A stretch of DNA of 64,000 bases from Planctomyces sp. SH-PL62 (GTDB taxonomy: Bacteria > Planctomycetota > Planctomycetia > Isosphaerales > Isosphaeraceae), in assembly GCF_001610895.1 (NCBI RefSeq), contig NZ_CP011273.1, positions 5,890,001-5,954,000 of the forward strand. Direction: 5' to 3'. Position 1 is the stretch's first letter; every line of letters begins with the position of its first letter. This document shows, piece after piece, positions 59,881-64,000 of this stretch. Position numbers and translations under genes: made by a program. The notes beneath the pieces were generated by a model. That model was not told the origin of the DNA and searched no databases. It worked only from the letters and a program-made list of their open reading frames with translations.

Positions 59881-60774
59881 TCACCCCCCGTCCAGGAATC
59901 GCTGGGTGATCGGCGCGTAGGCGTCGATGCGGCGGTCGCGGAGGAAGGGCCAGTTGCGGCGGGTCTCTTCCTGGAGTCGGGGGTCGCATTCGGCGACGAG
60001 GACTTCCTCGCGGTCGCGGGAGGCTCGGGCGAGGATGCGGCCGAACGGGTCGGCGAGGAAGGAGCCGCCCCAGAATTCGATGCCGCCGTCGGGCGCGCCT
60101 TCGTGGCCGAGGCGATTGACGGCGCCTACGAAGACGCCGTTGGCGATCGCGTGGGCGCGCTGCATGGTCTCCCAGGCGCTGGCCTGGGCCTCGCCGAACT
60201 CGGCCTTCTCGCTGGGGTGCCAGCCGATCGCCGTGGGGTAGAAGAGGACGTCTGCGCCTTGCAGGGCCGTCAACCGGGCGGCCTCGGGATACCACTGGTC
60301 CCAGCAGACGAGCGTGCCGACGCGGGCGTGCTTGGTGTCGAAGGCCTTGAAGCCCAGGTCGCCGGGCGTGAAGTAATACTTCTCGTAGTAGAGGGGGTCG
60401 TCCGGGATGTGCATCTTGCGATACTTGCCGACGACCGAGCCGTCGGCTTCGAGGACGACGGCCGTGTTGTGGTAGACGCCGGCGGTCCGCCGCTCGAAGA
60501 TCGAGCCGACGATGGTCATCCGGGTCTCGACCGCCACGGCGGCCAGGGCGTCGGTGGTCGGGCCGGGGATCGGTTCGGCGAGGTCGAAGGTGGCGGCGTC
60601 CTCGGTCTGGCAGAAGTATTGCGTGAGGAACAGCTCGGGGAGACAGGCGACCTGCGCCCCCTTCGCCGCCGCCTCGCGCAGCATCTCCGAGGCCCGGTCG
60701 AGATTCTCGGCCGGGTCGGTGGAGCACTTCATCTGGATCAATCCCACGCGGAACGGCGGGCGGTTCGCCCTCAT
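59881..60774 (-). CDS. aguB: N-carbamoylputrescine amidase
   Basis: A 297-residue nitrilase-superfamily amidase that hydrolyses N-carbamoylputrescine to putrescine. The catalytic triad is Glu47 (LPELF), Lys120 (KYRKMHIPDD) and Cys157 (TLVCWDQWYPE). Substrate-class markers such as YYEKYYFTPGD and AIGWHPSEKAE match AguB. The start at 60774 (MRANRPPFRVGLIQM) fits homologues; a Met at 60828 would add 18 residues. It forms a polyamine pair with aguA, separated by ~200 bases holding two facing repeats. Confidence 0.94.
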   Translation of the reverse strand: MRANRPPFRVGLIQMKCSTDPAENLDRASEMLREAAAKGAQVACLPELFLTQYFCQTEDAATFDLAEPIPGPTTDALAAVAVETRMTIVGSIFERRTAGVYHNTAVVLEADGSVVGKYRKMHIPDDPLYYEKYYFTPGDLGFKAFDTKHARVGTLVCWDQWYPEAARLTALQGADVLFYPTAIGWHPSEKAEFGEAQASAWETMQRAHAIANGVFVGAVNRLGHEGAPDGGIEFWGGSFLADPFGRILARASRDREEVLVAECDPRLQEETRRNWPFLRDRRIDAYAPITQRFLDGG

Positions 60775-61004
60775 GGCGTCGAGCCTCGATTTCTGCGGTT
60801 GGCGGTCGAAAAATCCCCTCGACGCCATGGTAACAGAACGATCGAGGGGGGGCTAAGGCCAGCCGGCGGCGGGGTTCCCGGCGCGGGCCCGGTTGAATCG
60901 CGGGCGTCGCGCCGTTAGGCTCGTTCGATGTCCCCGAGGCCGCGACCGCCGCCCCGGGGGTTTCCCCCCGACCGCCAGCCGCCAGACGAAGGAACTCGCC
61001 GCCC

Positions 61005-61466
61005 ATGGGAGCCGAAGAACGCCTCGCCGCCTTGAAGCTGGAGCTGCCCGCCGCCCCCAAGCCGGTGGCGACGTACGTCACGGCCCTGCGCGTGGGCGAA
61101 TTCCTGTACGTCTCGGGCCACGGGCCGCTGAAGTCCGACGGCTCGTTGATCGTGGGGAAGGTCGGAGTCGACCTGAACCTGGCCGCCGGCGTCGTCGCCG
61201 CGAGGCAGACCGGCCTGGCGATCCTGGCGACGCTCAGGGACCACCTGGGCTCGCTCGACAAGGTCGTCCGCCTGGTCAAGACGCTGGGCCTGGTCAACTG
61301 CCCGGCCGACTACCAGGACCAGCCCAAGGTCATCAACGGCTACTCCGACCTGATGCGCGACGTCTTCGGCGAGGCCGGCGTCGGCGCCCGGAGCGCCGTC
61401 GGCGCGGGCTCGCTGCCGGGCGGCATCGCGGTGGAGATCGAGGCCATCTTCCAGGTGAAGGACTGA
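61005..61466 (+). CDS. RidA family protein
   Basis: A 153-residue protein of the RidA/YjgF family (VATYVTALRVGEFLYVSGHGPL, ILATLRDHLGSLDKVVRLVKTLGLVNCPADYQDQPKVINGYSDLMRDVFGEAGVGARSAVGAGSLPGGIAVEIEAIFQV). RidA proteins hydrolyse reactive enamines and imines formed by PLP enzymes. The conserved Arg of the active site is seen in GARSAVG. It is the first gene of a RidA-SDR-SIS operon; only 7 bases separate it from the SDR. Confidence 0.92.
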   Translation: MGAEERLAALKLELPAAPKPVATYVTALRVGEFLYVSGHGPLKSDGSLIVGKVGVDLNLAAGVVAARQTGLAILATLRDHLGSLDKVVRLVKTLGLVNCPADYQDQPKVINGYSDLMRDVFGEAGVGARSAVGAGSLPGGIAVEIEAIFQVKD

Positions 61467-61473
61467 CCGGATC

Positions 61474-62342
61474 ATGGGGCGCCTCGACGGCACGCGCTGC
61501 TTGATCGTCGGCGGGACCAGCGGGATCGGCCTGGCGTCGGCCCGCCGGTTCCTCGCCGAGGGGGCGGCGGTCGTCGTCTGCGGACGTTCGGCGGGCTCGT
61601 GCGCCGCCGCGCTCGCGACGCTCGGCCCCTCGCCCCCGCCGAACTTCGCGGCGATCCCGGCCGACGCGACCGCGCCGGACGAGGTCGACGGCCTCTTCGA
61701 CCGGACGCTCGACTTCTTCGACGGCCGCCTGGACCTGCTGTTCCACGTCGCCGGGATCAGCGGCCGGCGGTTCGGCGACGGCCCGCTCCACGAATGCTCG
61801 GTGGAGGGCTGGGACGCCGTGCTCGCCGCCAACGCCCGTTCGACGTTCCTGACCAACCGCGCCGCGACGCAACGGATGCTCGGCCAGGAGGTCGACGTCC
61901 ACGGCCTGCGGGGGACGGTCCTGAACATGGGCTCCGTGCTGGCCCGGTCCCCCGCGCCCGACTTCTTCGGGACGATCGCCTATGCGGCGAGCAAGGGGGC
62001 CGTCGAGGCGATGACCCGCGCGGCGGCCTCGCGGTACGCCCGCGACCGCATCCGGTTCAACCTGATCGCGCCCGGCCTGATCGAGACGCCGATGGCCGCG
62101 AGGGCCTGCGGCGACCCGGCCATCCTCGGCTACCTCGCGGCCAAGCAGCCGATGGCCGGCGGCCCCGGCTCGGCCGAGGACTGCGCCGAGGCCGCGCTGT
62201 TCCTCTGCGAGCCCGCCTCGCGGTTCACGACCGGCGTCGTCCTGAGCGTCGACGGCGGCTGGAGCGTCTCCGAAGGCCGCCTCCCGGACGCCCCCCCTCC
62301 CCTTCTCCCTCTCCCTCCCCCCCGAACACCGAGCCGACATGA
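61474..62342 (+). CDS. Short-chain dehydrogenase/reductase, frame disturbed at 3' end
   Basis: An SDR with the cofactor motif GGTSGIG (from ~13), NxAR-type loop and catalytic Tyr170/Lys174 in YAASK. The frame runs on past the normal end (SVDGGWSVSEGRLPD) to 63522, antiphase to the next gene. If one base is added to a C run (62291-62297 or 62317-62323), the protein ends after PPNTEPT at a TGA (62340-62342). That TGA overlaps the next start as ATGA and gives about 289 residues. The coordinates given assume this correction. Otherwise this is a readthrough fusion of no sense. An assembly error is likely. Confidence 0.75.
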
Positions 62343-63115
62343 GCGACGACGTCCTCTCCCAGTACCTCCGCGCCGCCCGCGCGGGGCTCGACGCGATCGA
62401 GTCCACGCAGCTCCCGGCGGTGCGCCAGGCCGCGAAGCTCTTCGCCGATGCGATCCTGGCCGACCGCCTGGTCCACGTCTTCGGCACCGGGCACTCGCGG
62501 ATGGCCGTCGAGGAGATGTTCCCGCGCTACGGGTCGTTCCCCGGTTTCCACCCGATCGTCGAACTTTCGATGAGCTTCCACAACCCGGTCGTCGGCGCGA
62601 ACGGCCAGCGGCAGGCGATGTTCCTGGAGAACGTCCAGGGCTTCGGCCCGGTCCTGTGGCGGAACTTCGCGACCAGCCCCGCCGACGTACTGCTGGCGAT
62701 CTCCAGCAGCGGCTGCAACGCGGTGACGATCGACGTGGCGGCCGAGGCCAAACGGCTGGGCATGGCCGTCGTCGCCCTGACCTCGCGGGCCAACGCCGAC
62801 GTCTCCACGTCCCGGCACGAATCCGGCCGGAAGCTGCACGAGATCGCCGACCTGGTGGTCGACCAGCAGGCCCCGCCGGGAGACTCGGCGGTCTGGATCG
62901 ACGGCCTTCCGACCCCGGTCTCCCCCGTCTCGACCGTCACCGGCTGCACCCTGGTCAACCTGATCAAGGCCGAGGTCGCCCGGCTGCTCACCGAGGCCGG
63001 CAAGCCCCCCAAGGTCCTCACTTCCGCCTGCCACCTCGGCCCCGAGGCCGCCCGCCGCCTGTTCGAGGAAACCTACGACGACTACCGCCGCCGGATCGGC
63101 GTCCTCTACCGCTGA
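62339..63115 (+). CDS. SIS-domain sugar isomerase-like protein (UPF0309 type)
   Basis: A 258-residue cytoplasmic protein of the UPF0309 group in the SIS (sugar isomerase) superfamily. Conserved parts: LVHVFGTGHSRMAVEEMFPRYGSFPGFHPIVELSMSFHNPVVGANGQRQAMFLE, the second SIS region (DVLLAISSSGCNAVTIDVA), GDSAVWIDGLPTPVSPVSTVTG and KVLTSACHLGPEAA. It should bind a phosphosugar; the exact reaction is unknown. It is probably translated with the SDR through a 4-base ATGA overlap and ends only 3 bases from the convergent Ig-like gene. Confidence 0.92.
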   Translation: MSDDVLSQYLRAARAGLDAIESTQLPAVRQAAKLFADAILADRLVHVFGTGHSRMAVEEMFPRYGSFPGFHPIVELSMSFHNPVVGANGQRQAMFLENVQGFGPVLWRNFATSPADVLLAISSSGCNAVTIDVAAEAKRLGMAVVALTSRANADVSTSRHESGRKLHEIADLVVDQQAPPGDSAVWIDGLPTPVSPVSTVTGCTLVNLIKAEVARLLTEAGKPPKVLTSACHLGPEAARRLFEETYDDYRRRIGVLYR

Positions 63116-63118
63116 CCC

Positions 63119-64000
63119 TCACGCCGAGCCGGGCCGCTTGCCGAGCCGGCCGGAGGCGAAGAGCGTCGGATCGACGGCCCGAGGGCGTGGGCGGATCGGC
63201 GCCGCGGTCGGGATCGACCGTGGGCCCCGCGTCGCGCGAGCCGCGAACGCCGACGCCACGCCTCGCGGCCGGGACGGCGTCGCAGGGGAGTCCGCGACGA
63301 CGGCGGTCGAGGTCGTCGGCGCGAGAGAATCCGCGCGGCCCGGCTGGGGACTCGTCGGCCCCGCGACCGCGACCGGGAGCGAGACGGGGGCGGGAGCGGG
63401 GGCCGCCCCACCTCTCGTCGTCGGCTCCGGCGAGACGACCACCCGGTAGACGCCCGAGGAGACCATCTGGGTCTTCGGGTCTCCCAGGTAGACGAACTGG
63501 AGGTAATGATCGCCGGCCGTGAGCCGCAACGAGGCCGCGGTCGTGGCGTAATAGCCGTAGGGGCCCAGCGGGAGCAGGGCGATCGGCTGGCCGCCGTCCA
63601 GCACCATGACGCCCCCCGTCGGTATCTCCCTCCCTTCCAGCGCCCGAACGTTGACGATGAGTTCCAGGGCGTTGGGCAGGCGGACGTCCAGCGGCACGGC
63701 GGCGGTGAAGCCCGCCGCGCCCCGGCCGACGGCCACGGGCGCCTCGATCGACGCCGCGGCGAACTCGGGGCTGGACGCCTCGTAGGTCACGCGGGCCGTT
63801 CGATATCCCGCCGGGGTCGTGCCGGGGATGTCGAACCGGGCCGTGCCGTCGACCAGCGGGCGCGTCTGCGTGAACGTCCCCAACGTCAGGGTGACGTTCC
63901 CCTCCGGCGGTCGCTCGCCATGCGAGAAAAGGGGGGTCGCGCGGACCGCGATCGTGAAGCCGTCGCCGATGATCGGACGCGAGGGGAAGGATTCCAGGAA
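63119..64000 (-). CDS. Ig-like repeat surface protein, 5' part off the window
   Basis: The 3' end (293 codons) of a longer gene whose start lies beyond 64000; the frame is open to the window edge. It contains a Big_3_5-type Ig-like module: IIGDGFTIAVRATPLF, EGNVTLTLGTFTQTRPLVDGTARFDI, ARVTYEASSPEF. This is followed by a second beta domain (LELIVNVRALEGREIPTGGVMVLDGGQPIALLPLGPYGYYAT) and an Ala/Pro/Arg-rich C-terminal tail (~100 residues). Such Ig-like repeat proteins are usually large, secreted surface proteins. Confidence 0.8.
   Translation of the reverse strand, partial: FLESFPSRPIIGDGFTIAVRATPLFSHGERPPEGNVTLTLGTFTQTRPLVDGTARFDIPGTTPAGYRTARVTYEASSPEFAAASIEAPVAVGRGAAGFTAAVPLDVRLPNALELIVNVRALEGREIPTGGVMVLDGGQPIALLPLGPYGYYATTAASLRLTAGDHYLQFVYLGDPKTQMVSSGVYRVVVSPEPTTRGGAAPAPAPVSLPVAVAGPTSPQPGRADSLAPTTSTAVVADSPATPSRPRGVASAFAARATRGPRSIPTAAPIRPRPRAVDPTLFASGRLGKRPGSA

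Noticed and set aside
62342-63522. C-terminal continuation of the SDR frame
   Set aside because: Out of phase over the well-supported SIS gene; best explained by a missing base.

Overview
The window is high-GC bacterial chromosome. Its gene content is typical of the Planctomycetota, most likely a member of the Isosphaeraceae (Paludisphaera/Singulisphaera-like). This placement is inferred from gene families, not from a marker phylogeny. It rests on two PSCyt1/DUF1549/DUF1553 cytochrome proteins, a DUF1501 protein, a DUF1080 protein, three DUF1559 prepilin-like proteins, a PEP-CTERM protein, and two secreted proteins carrying an L-E-x-R-x-L-like N-terminal motif. There is no rRNA, prophage, transposase or CRISPR array. 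One tRNA is present (Lys, CTT anticodon).

Layout. Positions 1-4 kb hold an FHA-GAF-PP2C phosphatase and a secreted S9 peptidase. From 4 to 14.3 kb lie two planctomycete cytochrome-type PSD1 genes, one split by an apparent 1-base loss, with a DUF1501 gene, an M14 carboxypeptidase and small hypotheticals. From 14.5 to 20.6 kb come three secreted or low-complexity proteins, a DisA_N-type diadenylate cyclase and an alpha/beta-hydrolase-like protein. From 21 to 31.5 kb are enolase, a DUF1080 protein, a GAF-containing PTS enzyme I, two related receiver/HATPase signalling proteins (one extended by PAS-GGDEF) and a membrane-anchored SDR. From 31.5 to 39.3 kb are a zinc-ribbon protein with two L7/L12-like repeats, a TolB-like lipoprotein, a large zinc metalloprotease, a PEP-CTERM protein and a Calx-beta protein set among gene-poor stretches. 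From 40.4 to 45.5 kb are tRNA-Lys, a UvrB/C-motif protein, a pyrK-like gene translationally coupled to an RluB-type pseudouridine synthase with long disordered tails, and a repeat-rich intergenic region. From 45.6 to 55 kb are three DUF1559 genes (two in a duplicated lipoprotein-DUF1559 cassette), an ABC-F ATPase, a fluoride-channel operon (crcB, doubled DUF190, EamA-like) and an M15 peptidase. From 55.6 to 64 kb are a glycoside hydrolase, agmatine deiminase and N-carbamoylputrescine amidase (polyamine synthesis), a RidA-SDR-SIS operon and the 3' part of an Ig-like surface protein.

How the genes work together. Most of the identifiable cargo is secreted or cell-surface: peptidases, a glycoside hydrolase, prepilin-like and sorted proteins. 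Signalling covers c-di-AMP, c-di-GMP and partner-switching modules. The clearest functional units are aguA/aguB, crcB-DUF190-EamA, RidA-SDR-SIS and the duplicated DUF1559 cassettes.

Two genes (near 5196-5200 and 62291-62323) have frames that make sense only if one base is missing from a G or C homopolymer. These may be assembly errors rather than biology. No single locus here can be shown to be a wholly new system. The best leads are a 15-nt intergenic repeat family shared by two distant gaps, the duplicated DUF1559 cassette with an identical hairpin after each copy, the L7/L12-like zinc-ribbon protein, and the diadenylate cyclase with an altered RHR motif.
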